64,000 bases of DNA from Arthrobacter sp. (GCA_031277795.1 JAITLQ010000018.1:601986-665985), one strand, 5' to 3'; counted from the first letter of the stretch, positions 8,047 to 17,768 are shown. Notes: generated from the sequence alone by a model not told the origin. Numbers and translations are program-made.

Positions 8047-9600
8047 ATGAAGACCCGTTCTACCGCCCTGCGCTCCCTGGCCCTCCCGGCCCTCGCCGCC
8101 GCCGTCGTGCTCCCCCTGGCGGCGCCCGCCGCTGCGGCCCCGGCCACGCTCCCCGCCCCGGCCGCGAAGGCGGCCGCCGCCTACCAGCAGCTGCCGAACG
8201 GCACGAGCAAGAAGAAGACCCTCGTCATCGGCCTGGACGGCGCCTCGCTGAGCCAGATCACGGCCAAGAACACCCCCACGCTGGCCGCCCTGGCCAAGAA
8301 CGGCCTGAGCGCCGCCTCGAATCTGTACTCGAGCCCCATGGCCCAGACCGTCTCCGGCGCCGGCTGGTCCACGATCGCCACGGGCGTGTGGCCGGACAAG
8401 CACCGCGTCACCGATAACTCCTTCTCGAACCCCAACTACGCGCAGTACCCGGACTTCATGTCCCGGCTCGAAGCGGGCCGGCCGCAGGAATCCACCCTCG
8501 TCGTCGGCACCTGGAACCCCATCCCGGACACGATCTTCGGCGAGGCAACTGACCTGCGCGTGCGCGGCGGCGGCGACGAGGGCACCGCGGCCAAGGCCGC
8601 CGACTACCTCAAGAACGGCAACCCGGACGCCACGTTCGTGCACCTGGACGACATCGACGGGGCCGGGCACAACTCCGGCAGCGCCTCGGCCGCCTACGCC
8701 CAGGCCCACGCGACGGCCGACGCCCGCGTCAAGACGCTCATCGATGCGATCCACGCCCGCAAGAGCTTCGCCAAGGAGGACTGGCTCATCGTGGTCACGG
8801 CTGATCACGGTCACACGCCCACGGGCGGCCACGGCGGTCCCACCGCCCTCGAGCGCCAGACCTTCGTCATCGCCAACGGCAAGGGCATCGCGCCCCAGAC
8901 CCGCCAGGACGTCAAGATCGTCGACATCGCGCCCACCGTGCTCGCGCACCAGGGGCTGACGCAGCAGCAGCTGCGCGACCTGGACGGGCAGACGATCTCA
9001 CGCATCCAGCCGGACGCGTTCGACTCCCTGGCCAAGAAGCTGGGCACCGCCGTGGACGAGAGCAAGATCGACCCGGCGCTCAAGGGCTTCACCCACACCG
9101 CACCCGCCGGCTGGTCCATCGACAACACCCGCATGCCCGCCGGCGGCGTGAGCGAGTGGGCCGGGTGGTCCTTCACGAACGATGACTTCTTCACGGCGGC
9201 GGAGCGCGGCCAGGGCCGCGAGGGCAATGTCCGCTCGCGCAACGTCTTTGCCGTGGCCGACTCGGACGAGTGGGACGACAAGAGCCACGGCGCCGGGGCC
9301 TTCGATTCGACGCTCATCTCGGACGCGGTCAAGCTCAACGGGGCCAAGAGCCTGCGCGTCGACTTCGTCTCCGACTACGTCATCGACGGCCCGCAGTCCG
9401 GCCAGGTCCTCGTGTCCTTCGACGGCGCTGCCCCGGAGCTGCTCAAGTCCTACACCAAGAACTTCAACGGCACCGAGTCGCTCGTGGTCAAGGTGCCCAA
9501 GGGTGCGGCCTCGGCCCGCGTGCACTTCCGCTACACGGGCACCAACTCCGCCTTCTGGGCCGTTGACCAGGTGAGCATCACGGCGCAGAAGCGGGCCTGA
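8047..9600 (+). CDS. Secreted alkaline-phosphatase-superfamily phosphodiesterase (NPP-like)
   Basis: This 517-residue protein starts with a classic signal peptide (KTR, hydrophobic core, AAPAAAA cleavage region, about residues 1-34). The catalytic domain (about 55-355) carries GLDGAS for metal binding and GWSTIATGVWPDKH around the Thr nucleophile. It also has HLDDIDGAGHNSGS and TADHGHTPTGGHGG with the metal Asp and His residues. This set matches nucleotide pyrophosphatase/phosphodiesterases. The C-terminal part (about 360-517) looks like a beta-sandwich module. The enzyme should cleave phosphodiester or pyrophosphate bonds outside the cell. The ATG at 8047 follows AAGAGGA. A bidirectional terminator separates it from the convergent RND gene. 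Confidence 0.85.
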   Translation: MKTRSTALRSLALPALAAAVVLPLAAPAAAAPATLPAPAAKAAAAYQQLPNGTSKKKTLVIGLDGASLSQITAKNTPTLAALAKNGLSAASNLYSSPMAQTVSGAGWSTIATGVWPDKHRVTDNSFSNPNYAQYPDFMSRLEAGRPQESTLVVGTWNPIPDTIFGEATDLRVRGGGDEGTAAKAADYLKNGNPDATFVHLDDIDGAGHNSGSASAAYAQAHATADARVKTLIDAIHARKSFAKEDWLIVVTADHGHTPTGGHGGPTALERQTFVIANGKGIAPQTRQDVKIVDIAPTVLAHQGLTQQQLRDLDGQTISRIQPDAFDSLAKKLGTAVDESKIDPALKGFTHTAPAGWSIDNTRMPAGGVSEWAGWSFTNDDFFTAAERGQGREGNVRSRNVFAVADSDEWDDKSHGAGAFDSTLISDAVKLNGAKSLRVDFVSDYVIDGPQSGQVLVSFDGAAPELLKSYTKNFNGTESLVVKVPKGAASARVHFRYTGTNSAFWAVDQVSITAQKRA

Positions 9601-9615
9601 TCGGCCCGGGCACGA

Positions 9616-9663
9616 CGCCGCCCGCGCACCCGGGGCAGGAACCCCTGGGGTGCGCGGGCGGCG
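9616..9663. terminator. Bidirectional terminator between phosphodiesterase and RND genes
   Basis: A perfect 16-bp stem (9616-9631 with 9648-9663) with a further GGGG/CCCC pairing in the loop lies between two convergent genes. Confidence 0.75.
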
Positions 9664-9685
9664 CCTTGCTCGCAGAGCGAACGGC

Positions 9686-12600
9686 TCAGTGCGGGAGCAC
9701 GGTGCCGTCGCCCGAGGTGGGCGGGGGCGCCGCGTGGCGCCCCCGCGAGGGGCGGGGCAGGCCCGTGGCCAGGTCGATCGTGCCCGTCCAGGCCTCCACG
9801 AGCTCGGCCGGAAGCCGGTCCGCGCCGGTCTCCGGCGCGAGGCCGAGGGAGGCGTCGTCGAGCCCGTCCGGCTCCGGGCCCTCGCCGGCCAGGCGCTTGC
9901 GCTCGCGGCGGGACTCGAGCAGGCGGTAGAGCACGGGCACCAGGATGAGCGTGAGCAGCGTGGAGGAGACGAGGCCGCCGATCACGACCACGGCCAGCGG
10001 GCGGGAGATGAACCCGCCCGAGCCGGTCAGCCCCAGGGCCATGGGGATCATGGCGAAGATCGTCGCGAGCGCCGTCATGAGGATGGGGCGCAGGCGGCGG
10101 CGGGCGCCGTGGAGGATCGCATCGTCGAGGCTCATCGCCGCCCGGCCGGGTGCCGGCTTGCGGTACTGGTTGATGAGGTCGATGAGCACGATCGCGTTGG
10201 TCACCACGATGCCCACGAGCATGAGCAGGCCGATGAGCGAGGCGAGCCCCAGCGGGACACCCGTGATGAGCAGCGCCGCGATGGAGCCGATCGCCGCGAA
10301 CGGGATGGAGACCAGCAGGATCAGCGGCTGCATGAGCGACTTGAACGTGGCGACCATGATGACGTAGACGATCGCGATGGCGGCCAGGAGCGCGAGGCCC
10401 AGCTGGGCGAAGGACTCGGCCTGCTGGGTGGCCGCGCCGCCGAGCGTGGCGGCGGCGCCGTCCTTGAGGCTCAGGGCGTCCAGCCGCTTGGTGACCTCGC
10501 CGGAGACGGAGCCGAGCTCGGTGTCGGTCGGCGTGATCGTCACGGTGGACACGCGGTCGGTGTTCTGCGACGTCACGGAAACCTCGGCATCGACCCGCTT
10601 GATCGAGGCGACGTCGGAGAGCGGGACGGGCCCGGACGCCGTGAGGATCTCGAGGTCCTTGAGCTGCGAGAGGCTCGTGAGCTTGGTGCCGTCGCCGATC
10701 TTGACGTTCAGCGTGGTGAAGCCGAAGGTGAGCTGGCCGGCCGAAAGCGGGTTCACCGTCCCGTTGACGAGCGCCGAGATCTGCTCCTGCGAGAGCCCGG
10801 CCTCCGCCGCCTTCTCCCGGTCCACCGTGACAAGCACCTGCGGCTGCTTGGCGGTGAGATTCGACTCGACACTCACGGCGCCCTGGATGCCCTGCATGGC
10901 GTCCACGACGGCGGTGTTGGCGGCCGTCAGCGCCTCCGGGGTGGCTGCCTTCACATCGATCGTGATGGCCGAGCTGAAGCCGCCGCCCTCGGTGGAGCTG
11001 AGCTTGAGGGTGCCGTCCCCGCCGAGATCGGCGACGGCGGCACGGGCGGAGGCGAGGACCTCGTCCACGTCCCTGCCCTCCTGCGTCGTGGCTGTGAAGC
11101 TGGCCGAGTCGGAGGAGGACGGGCCCATCAGCATGGCCAGGCTCGAGTCCGAGGAGCCCATGCTCACCTGGACGTCCTTGACGCCGTCCACCTTGCGCAG
11201 GGCCGCCTCGTAGCGCTTGGCGGCGTCGCTCGTGGCGTTCAGCGAGGAGCCCGCCGGCATGCTCAGCGTGCCGCTGAAGGCCTCCTGGCCCATGCCGCCG
11301 AGCAGATTGGTCTTCAGCATCATGCCCAGCGGGATGGTGCACACGAGGATGATCACGGACGCCACGAGCGTCACGACGGGGTGTGCCTGGGTCTTGCGCA
11401 GCACGGGCAGGTAGCCGCGCTGCAGCCAGGAGCGGCCCTCCTCATCCTCGGCCGCGTCGCGGGCCGCGCGTTCGCGCGCGGCGGGGGAGGCCTGGGCCAC
11501 GGGCACGGGAGCCAGGACGGGGTTGCCCGACGCCGCGGCGGCGGGCTGGGTGCCCCCGCCCGCCTCGGCGGGCGCGGAGGCTGGGGCGACGGCCGCGCCG
11601 TCGGGCAGGGCCGCGCCGGTGGAGGCCGCGGCGGCCTTGGCCGCCTTGCGCTCCTCGCGCCTGGTCCCCGCCTTGGCGGCGCCGGCCAGGAACCAGTAAG
11701 CGAGCACGGGGACGATCGTCAGCGCGACCACGAGTGAGGCGATGAGCGCCACGGCCACCGTGAGCGCAAACGGGCGGAAGAGCTCGCCGGCGAGGCCGCC
11801 GACAAAGGCCACGGGGAGGAAGACGGCAACGGTGGTCAGGGTCGAGGCGGTGATGGCCCCGGCCACCTCGCGGACGGCATCGATGATGGCGCGCCCGCGC
11901 GGCTGGCCGTAGGAGAGGCGCCGCTTGATGTTTTCGATGACCACGATGGAGTCGTCCACCACGCGGCCGATCGAGATCGTCAGCGCGCCGAGCGTGAGCA
12001 TGTTCAGCGAGAAGCCGAAGGCCCACACGCCGATGAAGGTGACGAGGAGCGAGAGCGGGATCGAGATCGCCGTCACGAGGGTGGGGCGCAGCGAGCGCAG
12101 GAAGAGCAGGATCACCACGATCGCCATGACGAGGCCCATGAGGCCCTCGACCGTCAGGTCGTGGATGGCGTTGGTGATGGAGGGGGCCTGATCGAAGACG
12201 AGCGTGAAGGTGGTGCCGGTCTGCGTGGCCAGCGCCGGCAGCGCGTCGCGCACGGCCTCCGAGACGCGCACCGTGTCGGCCTCGGGCGTCTTGGTGACGG
12301 AGAGCGCGAGCGTCTCCTTGCCGTTGGTGCGGGTGATCGAGGTGGTCGGGTTATCGGCCACGGCCACGGTGGCCACCTCGCCCAAGGTGGCGGTGTCGCC
12401 GCCGCCGAGTGAGACGGGGAGGGCCTGCAGCTCCTTGAGGGAGGCCGGCGCGCCGGAGGTCTGAATCGGCAGCGTGTAGCTGCCCTCGGTCATCGAGCCG
12501 AGGCTCGAGGCGCGACCGGCGTTGGCGATGGCAGCCTGCAGCTCGGCCGGCGTGGCCGTGCGGCCGTCGCCCGCGTCCTCGTGCGGGGTGATGCGGATGT

Positions 12601-13144
12601 ACTGACTGCCTGCACCGGAGACGTCAACGCCGCGCACGCCGTCGAGCTTGGTCAGGGCAGGCACGACGTCGGCGTTGAGCTTGTCGGCGGTCTCCGCGAG
12701 GGTTCCGGAGCCGGAGACGGCGTAGTAGATGACCGGGAGGTCGCTCACCGAACCCGCGAAGGTGCTCGGCTGCACGCCGTCGGGCAGGAGCGAGGAGATG
12801 TTGGAGATCGCGCGGTCCACCTGGTTGCGCGCGCGGTCGAGATCGGTGCCGTAGGCGAAGGTCAGCGACACGACGCTGGAACCGGTGGTGGAGGTCGAGG
12901 TGCTCGACTCCAGCCCCTCGACGCCCTGCATCGCCGACTCCAGCGGGCGCCCCACCTGCTCGTCCATGACCGCCGGGCTCGCGCCCTGCTGGGTCGCCAT
13001 CACCGTCAGCTGCGGGAACTCGACGCTGGGGATCAGTTCCTGCTTGAGTCGCGTCATGGAGATGACGCCGAAGACGCAGACGAAGAGGCACACGAGCACG
13101 ATGAGTGCCCGGTTGCGCAGGGAGAGGCGAGCGAGGAGGTGCAT
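9686..13144 (-). CDS. RND efflux transporter permease (HAE1/AcrB-like)
   Basis: This 1,152-residue protein opens with the RND signature: helix 1 (RNRALIVLVCLFVCVFGVIS), then ELIPSVEFPQLTV and VMDEQVGRPLE. Two periplasmic-type loops and 12 helices follow in duplicated halves. RVVDDSIVVIENIKR and LLMLVGIVVTNAIVLIDL are the helix-4 and helix-10 motifs; the former carries the proton-relay Asp pair. A poorly structured Ala/Pro/Glu-rich insert lies at about residues 485-570 between the halves. No membrane fusion protein or outer-membrane channel gene is nearby, as expected for a Gram-positive. The ATG at 13144 follows AAGGA. The gene lies downstream of mqo but is separated from it by a terminator. 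Confidence 0.9.
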   Translation of the reverse strand: MHLLARLSLRNRALIVLVCLFVCVFGVISMTRLKQELIPSVEFPQLTVMATQQGASPAVMDEQVGRPLESAMQGVEGLESSTSTSTTGSSVVSLTFAYGTDLDRARNQVDRAISNISSLLPDGVQPSTFAGSVSDLPVIYYAVSGSGTLAETADKLNADVVPALTKLDGVRGVDVSGAGSQYIRITPHEDAGDGRTATPAELQAAIANAGRASSLGSMTEGSYTLPIQTSGAPASLKELQALPVSLGGGDTATLGEVATVAVADNPTTSITRTNGKETLALSVTKTPEADTVRVSEAVRDALPALATQTGTTFTLVFDQAPSITNAIHDLTVEGLMGLVMAIVVILLFLRSLRPTLVTAISIPLSLLVTFIGVWAFGFSLNMLTLGALTISIGRVVDDSIVVIENIKRRLSYGQPRGRAIIDAVREVAGAITASTLTTVAVFLPVAFVGGLAGELFRPFALTVAVALIASLVVALTIVPVLAYWFLAGAAKAGTRREERKAAKAAAASTGAALPDGAAVAPASAPAEAGGGTQPAAAASGNPVLAPVPVAQASPAARERAARDAAEDEEGRSWLQRGYLPVLRKTQAHPVVTLVASVIILVCTIPLGMMLKTNLLGGMGQEAFSGTLSMPAGSSLNATSDAAKRYEAALRKVDGVKDVQVSMGSSDSSLAMLMGPSSSDSASFTATTQEGRDVDEVLASARAAVADLGGDGTLKLSSTEGGGFSSAITIDVKAATPEALTAANTAVVDAMQGIQGAVSVESNLTAKQPQVLVTVDREKAAEAGLSQEQISALVNGTVNPLSAGQLTFGFTTLNVKIGDGTKLTSLSQLKDLEILTASGPVPLSDVASIKRVDAEVSVTSQNTDRVSTVTITPTDTELGSVSGEVTKRLDALSLKDGAAATLGGAATQQAESFAQLGLALLAAIAIVYVIMVATFKSLMQPLILLVSIPFAAIGSIAALLITGVPLGLASLIGLLMLVGIVVTNAIVLIDLINQYRKPAPGRAAMSLDDAILHGARRRLRPILMTALATIFAMIPMALGLTGSGGFISRPLAVVVIGGLVSSTLLTLILVPVLYRLLESRRERKRLAGEGPEPDGLDDASLGLAPETGADRLPAELVEAWTGTIDLATGLPRPSRGRHAAPPPTSGDGTVLPH

Positions 13145-13192
13145 GCACTACATCCTTGGGTTTTTCTGGGGCGTGCCGGGGTTTCGAGCATA

Positions 13193-13232
13193 CGACGCGA
13201 CCGCGGACGAAGGCTCGTCCGCGGTCGCGTCG
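13193..13232 (-). terminator. Terminator of mqo
   Basis: A perfect 18-bp stem (13193-13210 with 13215-13232) with the four-base loop AGGC lies 11 bases beyond the mqo stop. No strong U-run is present. Confidence 0.75.
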
Positions 13233-13242
13233 GGGGAGGGCA

Positions 13243-14721
13243 TCAGGCCAGCTTGAGGACCTGATCGGTGCTCGCCTTGACCTCGCGGTAGAGGTCGGCG
13301 TTCTCGTCGAGGGAGGTGCCAAGCGTGGGCACGATCTCCTTGAGCTTGTCCTCCCAGGCCGAGTACTGGTTCGGGAAGCAGCGCTTGAGCAGCCCCAGCA
13401 TGATCGGCGTGGCCGTCGAGGCGCCCGGCGAGGCACCCAGCAGGCCGGAGATGGAACCGTCGGCGGAGGCGATGACCTCGGTGCCGAACTGCAGGACGCC
13501 GCCCTTCTTGGGGTCCTTCTTGATGACCTGCACGCGCTGACCAGCGGTGATCATCTCCCAGTCGTCGGCGTTGGCGGCCGGGTAGTACTCGCGCATGGCG
13601 TTCATCCGCTTGGAATTCGTGGCGGTGAGCTCGGTGAGCAGGTACTTCACGAGGTCAAGGTTGTCCTTGGCGACGTTGAGCATGGGCAGCAGGTTGCCGG
13701 GGCGCACGGAGCCGGGCAGGTCCCACAGCTTGCCGGTCTTCAGGAACTTCGGGGAGAAGCCGCCGTAGGGGCCGAACATGAGGGCCTTCTTGCCGTCCAC
13801 GTAGCGCGTGTCCAGGTGCGGGACCGACATCGGCGGGGCGCCGACGGCCGCCTGGCCGTAGACCTTCGCCTCGTGGCGGGCCACGACCTCGTCGTTCGTG
13901 GAACGCAGGAACACGCCGGAGATCGGGAAGCCGCCGAAGCCCTTGATCTCCTCGATCCCCGACTTCTGCAGCAGCGGCAGCGCGCCTCCGCCGGCGCCGA
14001 CGAACACGAACTTGGCGTCGACGGCAAAGGTCTCGCCGGAGGCCAGGTTCTTCACGCTCAGTCGCCAGCCCGAGCCCATCTTGACCAGGTCGGTCACGCG
14101 GTGGCCGAAGCGCACGTCAGCCCCGCCGGCGGCCAGGCCGGCGACGAGCTGCTTGGAGAGCGAACCGAAGTCGACGTCGGTGCCGCCCACCACGCGGGAG
14201 GCCGCGACGGTGCGGTTGGTGCGTCCCTCGGCCACGAGCGGGGTCCACTCGGCGATCTGGTCCAGATCCTCCGTGTACTCCATGGTGTCGAAGAGCGTGT
14301 GGGCGCTCAGCGACTCGTAGCGGGCCTTCAGGTAGCGCTGGTGCGCCTCGCCCTGGACGAAGCTCATGTGCGGCAGCGGGTGAATGAAGCTCTGGGGGTC
14401 CTTCACGAGGCCCTGGTTGACGCTCCACGCGAAGAACTGGCGGGTGAGCTGGAACTGCTCGTTGATGCCAAGGGACTTTCTGGGGTCAACGCTGCCGTCC
14501 GGCGAGGCCGGGGCGTAGTTGAGCTCGCACAGCGCGGAGTGGCCGGTACCGGCGTTGTTCCACGGGCCGGAAGACTCGAGGCCTGCGGCCTCGAGGTTCT
14601 CGAACAGGCCGATGCTCCAGCCGGGTTCGATCTGCTGCAAGAGCGTGCCAAGCGTGGCGCTCATGATGCCCCCGCCGACGAGCGCAACGTCGAGCGAGAG
14701 GGTGGGGGTAGCTGCGGACAC
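13243..14721 (-). CDS. mqo: Malate:quinone oxidoreductase
   Basis: This 492-residue FAD enzyme oxidises malate to oxaloacetate and passes electrons to the quinone pool at the membrane. The N-terminal Rossmann motif [14 protein letters not shown] binds FAD, and [15 protein letters not shown] follows as in other Mqo proteins. [18 protein letters not shown] and the late glycine-rich [17 protein letters not shown] complete the family pattern. Length is normal for Mqo. The GTG at 14721 was chosen with a GGAG ribosome site just upstream. The gene stands alone between a binding-protein gene and the RND gene. Confidence 0.96.
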   Translation of the reverse strand: MSAATPTLSLDVALVGGGIMSATLGTLLQQIEPGWSIGLFENLEAAGLESSGPWNNAGTGHSALCELNYAPASPDGSVDPRKSLGINEQFQLTRQFFAWSVNQGLVKDPQSFIHPLPHMSFVQGEAHQRYLKARYESLSAHTLFDTMEYTEDLDQIAEWTPLVAEGRTNRTVAASRVVGGTDVDFGSLSKQLVAGLAAGGADVRFGHRVTDLVKMGSGWRLSVKNLASGETFAVDAKFVFVGAGGGALPLLQKSGIEEIKGFGGFPISGVFLRSTNDEVVARHEAKVYGQAAVGAPPMSVPHLDTRYVDGKKALMFGPYGGFSPKFLKTGKLWDLPGSVRPGNLLPMLNVAKDNLDLVKYLLTELTATNSKRMNAMREYYPAANADDWEMITAGQRVQVIKKDPKKGGVLQFGTEVIASADGSISGLLGASPGASTATPIMLGLLKRCFPNQYSAWEDKLKEIVPTLGTSLDENADLYREVKASTDQVLKLA

Positions 14722-14859
14722 AGTGACTCCATCTCAGATACGGATGTCTATCCCGGCCAGGTTACCGCCGCCCGGGGGTGCCCTTGAAATCGGTGGCGCC
14801 ACGTGCAAGACACGTGCGCTCCGACGCCGCGGGTGCCCGCGACGCGAGAGGAACGAACC

Positions 14860-16650
14860 CTAGGAGAGCGCGACGCCGCGCAGGGGCTCATCCAGCACGG
14901 GAGACGTGGGATACGAGCTCACCTTGGGGGAGAAGGCCAGCGCGGAGATCGGGTAGACGAGCGGCACGAGCGGCGCGGCCACCGTGATCAACTCCACGAT
15001 GTCGGCGTAGGCGGCCGTCCGCTCGGCGCCCTCCGGCATGGCCCGCGCGGCGCGCACGCGGCGGCGCACCTCGGGGGAGTCGAAGGAGAGCTGGGCGGAG
15101 CGGCGCGAGAAGAGCCGGCCGATGAAGTTCTCCGGGTCGCGGTAGGTGCCCTGCGTGCCGAGCAGGTGCAGGCCGTGGTGTTTGCCGGAGAGCACGGCCT
15201 CGAAGTAGACCTCGTCCCACGGGACGCCCACGGGCGTGACCTCGATGCCCACGGCCCCGAGCTGCCCGGCCACCGCGGCGTAGACCCGCTCCGGGAGGGC
15301 GAGATACGGCCTGGCCACCTGGGTGGGGTAGAGGAACTCGATCGCCTCGCCCCCGTAGCCCGCCTGCTCAAGCAGCCGCTTGGCCTTGGCGGCGTCGTGT
15401 CCGTAGGCCGAGCCGGGCTCGGCGATGCCGAGGGAGGGCGGCAGCGGGGAGGCGGCCGATTTGGTGCCGGTGATGTAGAGCCCGTCGATCAGGGTGTTCT
15501 TGTCGATGGCGTGGGCGATGGCGCGGCGCACGCGTTCGTCGGCGAGCCAGGGGTTGGCCTGGTTCATCCCCAGGTAGGCGACGGAGAATGGATCGCGCTG
15601 GAGCACCTGCTGGGTGTCCTGCGCGAGCGTCTTGAGCGTGTCAACCGTGACGAGGTCGAAGCCGTCGCACGTGCCCCGCACGAGCTCCCAGGCCCGCCGG
15701 GTAGCGGAGGCCTGCGGGGTCAGTCGGGCCTCGTCCACGCCGCTCTGGCCGAGGAAGTGGTCCTTGAGGGCGGTGAGCACGATGGTCTCGCCGTCCTCGC
15801 TTGGGCTGAACGCCCCGGTGCCGGCATCGGCGCGGCGCAAGGCGTCGGAGTTGGCCCGACCCTCGAGGGCGCCGGCGCTCTTGAGCTGCTCAGGCGAGAC
15901 GATCGAGAAGCACGGGTGCGTGAGCGCCTGGACGAGCGGGGTGATGCGCCGCGTGAGGACCAGCCGCACCGTGAACTCGGTCTCGGCGCTGACGGAGGCG
16001 ACGGGCGAGTCGACGAGCGCCGTGGCCTCGCCCAAGGGATCGGCCTGCGAGGTGCTCGCGCTCGGGGCCGGGTCCTGCGTGGCGGCCCCGCCCTGTTCCT
16101 GGTCCTGTGAGGGGCTCTGCGACGCATCGCTCGGCTGGTCGGTGGACTCGGCCGACGGGGACGGGGTGCGTTCCCCCGGGTCCTTGACGGCGTCGAACAG
16201 CGTGGAGACGAGGGAGACCGCCGGATCGTCGGAGCCGCCCAGCGCGATCCAGCGACGCAGATTGGTGACGACGGCGGAGGCGTTGAACGCGCTCCCGTCG
16301 TGGAAGCTCACCCCCTTGCGGAGGACAAACTCGTACACGAGCCCGTCCTCCGAGACGCTCCAGCTCTCCGCCAGGCCGGGAGCCGGGGCTCCGGAGGCGC
16401 CGTCCAGCCCCAGGAGCGTGTCGTAGCTCTGGCGCACGATCCGCTGAGCCTCGAGGTCGGAGGCCTCCACCGGATCCCAGCTGCCGGAGGGGGCGGGGGT
16501 CAGGAGGCGCAGGACGCGCCGGGAAGCCGTGGTCGTGGTGCTCGTGGGGGCGGGTGAATCCACGGTGCATCCGGCGATCAACAGGCCGAGCGTGCCGCCG
16601 ATCCCGGCCAGCACGGCCCGGCGGGTGGGAGCGGCGGCCGCCTTCTGCAT
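14860..16650 (-). CDS. Lipoprotein substrate-binding protein, SBP family 5 (peptide-type)
   Basis: This 596-residue protein has an N-terminal TRRAVLAGIGGTLGLLIAGC, a twin-arginine-like signal that ends in a lipobox Cys, so it should be a membrane-anchored lipoprotein. The body matches family 5 binding proteins of dipeptide, nickel and oligopeptide ABC importers. Examples are PGLAESWSVSEDGLVYEFVLRKGVSFHDG and VRRAIAHAIDKNTLIDGLY, each given here as conserved blocks. A Ser/Gln/Asp/Pro-rich insert at about residues 155-215 interrupts the first lobe. No permease or ATPase gene is adjacent, so it is an orphan or pairs with a distant importer. The ATG follows AGGAGG. Confidence 0.88.
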   Translation of the reverse strand: MQKAAAAPTRRAVLAGIGGTLGLLIAGCTVDSPAPTSTTTTASRRVLRLLTPAPSGSWDPVEASDLEAQRIVRQSYDTLLGLDGASGAPAPGLAESWSVSEDGLVYEFVLRKGVSFHDGSAFNASAVVTNLRRWIALGGSDDPAVSLVSTLFDAVKDPGERTPSPSAESTDQPSDASQSPSQDQEQGGAATQDPAPSASTSQADPLGEATALVDSPVASVSAETEFTVRLVLTRRITPLVQALTHPCFSIVSPEQLKSAGALEGRANSDALRRADAGTGAFSPSEDGETIVLTALKDHFLGQSGVDEARLTPQASATRRAWELVRGTCDGFDLVTVDTLKTLAQDTQQVLQRDPFSVAYLGMNQANPWLADERVRRAIAHAIDKNTLIDGLYITGTKSAASPLPPSLGIAEPGSAYGHDAAKAKRLLEQAGYGGEAIEFLYPTQVARPYLALPERVYAAVAGQLGAVGIEVTPVGVPWDEVYFEAVLSGKHHGLHLLGTQGTYRDPENFIGRLFSRRSAQLSFDSPEVRRRVRAARAMPEGAERTAAYADIVELITVAAPLVPLVYPISALAFSPKVSSYPTSPVLDEPLRGVALS

Positions 16651-16708
16651 CCGTGAGTCCTCCTGTGCTCGCGGCGAGCGTTCGGCTACGCCGCGATGTG
16701 TCCTTCAG

Positions 16709-16790
<82 letters not shown>

Positions 16791-16879
16791 GTGGGCCGGT
16801 CAGGCCGAGAAGCAGTCTAACCGGGCGGCGCGCGAGGGGCCGGGAGCCCCGGACCTCGCGCGCGTTGAGTTGAGGGGTC

Positions 16880-17362
16880 CTAGGAGGCGAGCCCGAGGTC
16901 GCGGCGCAGCTTGGCGACGTGGCCGGTGGCGCGCACGTTGTACTGCGCGAGCGAGAGGCTACCGTCCGGCTCCACCACGAACGTGGAGCGGATCAGCCCC
17001 TCGTAGGTGCGCCCGTAGTTCTTCTTCTCGCCCCAGGCGGCGTAGGCCTCGGCCACCGAGTGGTCCTCGTCGCTGAGCAGTTCGAAGGGCAGGCCCTCCT
17101 TGTCGGCAAAGGAACGCAGCTTGGCCACCGGGTCGGGGGAGAGGCCCACCACCACGAAGCCGTCGGCCTTGAGCGAGGAGAGGGAGTCGCGGAAGTCGCA
17201 GGCCTCTTTGGTGCAGCCCGGGGTGGACGCAGCGGGGTAGAAGTACACGATGACCCGCCCCTGCTGGCGCAGCTCGCTCAGGGAGACCTCGCGGCCGTCC
17301 TGGTTCTGCAAGGTGAAGTCGGGCGCCTGGGCTCCGACGCCGAGGCGTTCCTGCTGGCTCAT
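16880..17362 (-). CDS. bcp: Thioredoxin-dependent thiol peroxidase (BCP-type peroxiredoxin)
   Basis: This 160-residue AhpC/TSA-fold protein reduces hydroperoxides in the cytoplasm using thioredoxin. The motif YPAASTPGCTKEACDF carries the peroxidatic Cys and, four residues later, the resolving Cys, the hallmark of the BCP/PrxQ subgroup. GVGAQAPDFTLQNQDG opens the fold. The ATG at 17362 was chosen over a longer frame that runs into the upstream tRNA-Lys gene; an AGGAG ribosome site precedes it. Length matches the family. Confidence 0.95.
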   Translation of the reverse strand: MSQQERLGVGAQAPDFTLQNQDGREVSLSELRQQGRVIVYFYPAASTPGCTKEACDFRDSLSSLKADGFVVVGLSPDPVAKLRSFADKEGLPFELLSDEDHSVAEAYAAWGEKKNYGRTYEGLIRSTFVVEPDGSLSLAQYNVRATGHVAKLRRDLGLAS

Positions 17363-17415
17363 GTGGTGCTCCTGCTCTCGCGGGGTAGCTCGGCGCGAGC
17401 GACCCGGGATGTGGT

Positions 17416-17449
17416 GAAGGGCCCCGATCGCGTGCGATCGAGGCCCTTC
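17416..17449 (-). terminator. Terminator of the first tRNA-Lys gene
   Basis: GAAGGGCC (17416-17423) pairs with GGCCCTTC (17442-17449), with an inner stem CGATCGC/GCGATCG. It begins three bases beyond the tRNA 3' end and lies between the tRNA and bcp. Confidence 0.7.
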
Positions 17450-17451
17450 CG

Positions 17452-17527
17452 TGGTGCACCCCCCGGGACTTGAACCCGGAACCCATTGATTAAGAGTCAA
17501 TTGCTCTGCCAATTGAGCTAGAGGTGC
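17452..17527 (-). tRNA. tRNA-Lys (anticodon CTT), copy 1
   Basis: The gene is 76 bases including an encoded CCA. The acceptor stem is GCACCTC with GGGGTGC, and the anticodon arm is TTGA-CT-CTT-AA-TCAA. It is identical in sequence to the copy at 17693-17768. Confidence 0.96.
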
Positions 17528-17654
17528 TTACCGCTGTTCAAACATTCACTTTGTGGTGTCCGTTTGTTCAACGAGGAACAGCTTACATCGTCCGTTCCGG
17601 ATCACCAAAACGGGGAGCGGCTGCCCCGGGACGGACGGTTGGTCCATCCCCAAG

Positions 17655-17688
17655 CAAAGACCCCCTCCGTTGCCGGAAGGGGTCTTTG
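17655..17688 (-). terminator. Terminator of the second tRNA-Lys gene
   Basis: CAAAGACCCC (17655-17664) pairs with GGGGTCTTTG (17679-17688) around a further CTCCG/CGGAA pairing. It starts four bases past the tRNA 3' end and is followed by a short T-rich stretch on the minus strand. Confidence 0.75.
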
Positions 17689-17692
17689 TGCT

Positions 17693-17768
17693 TGGTGCAC
17701 CCCCCGGGACTTGAACCCGGAACCCATTGATTAAGAGTCAATTGCTCTGCCAATTGAGCTAGAGGTGC
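17693..17768 (-). tRNA. tRNA-Lys (anticodon CTT), copy 2
   Basis: This is a 76-base copy, identical to the gene at 17452-17527, with CCA encoded. Each copy has its own terminator, so they are separate transcription units 241 bases apart. Confidence 0.96.

Noticed and set aside
9650..11737. Long plus-strand frames opposite the RND gene
   Set aside because: These are antisense shadows caused by third-position GC bias; the RND motifs on the minus strand are unambiguous.
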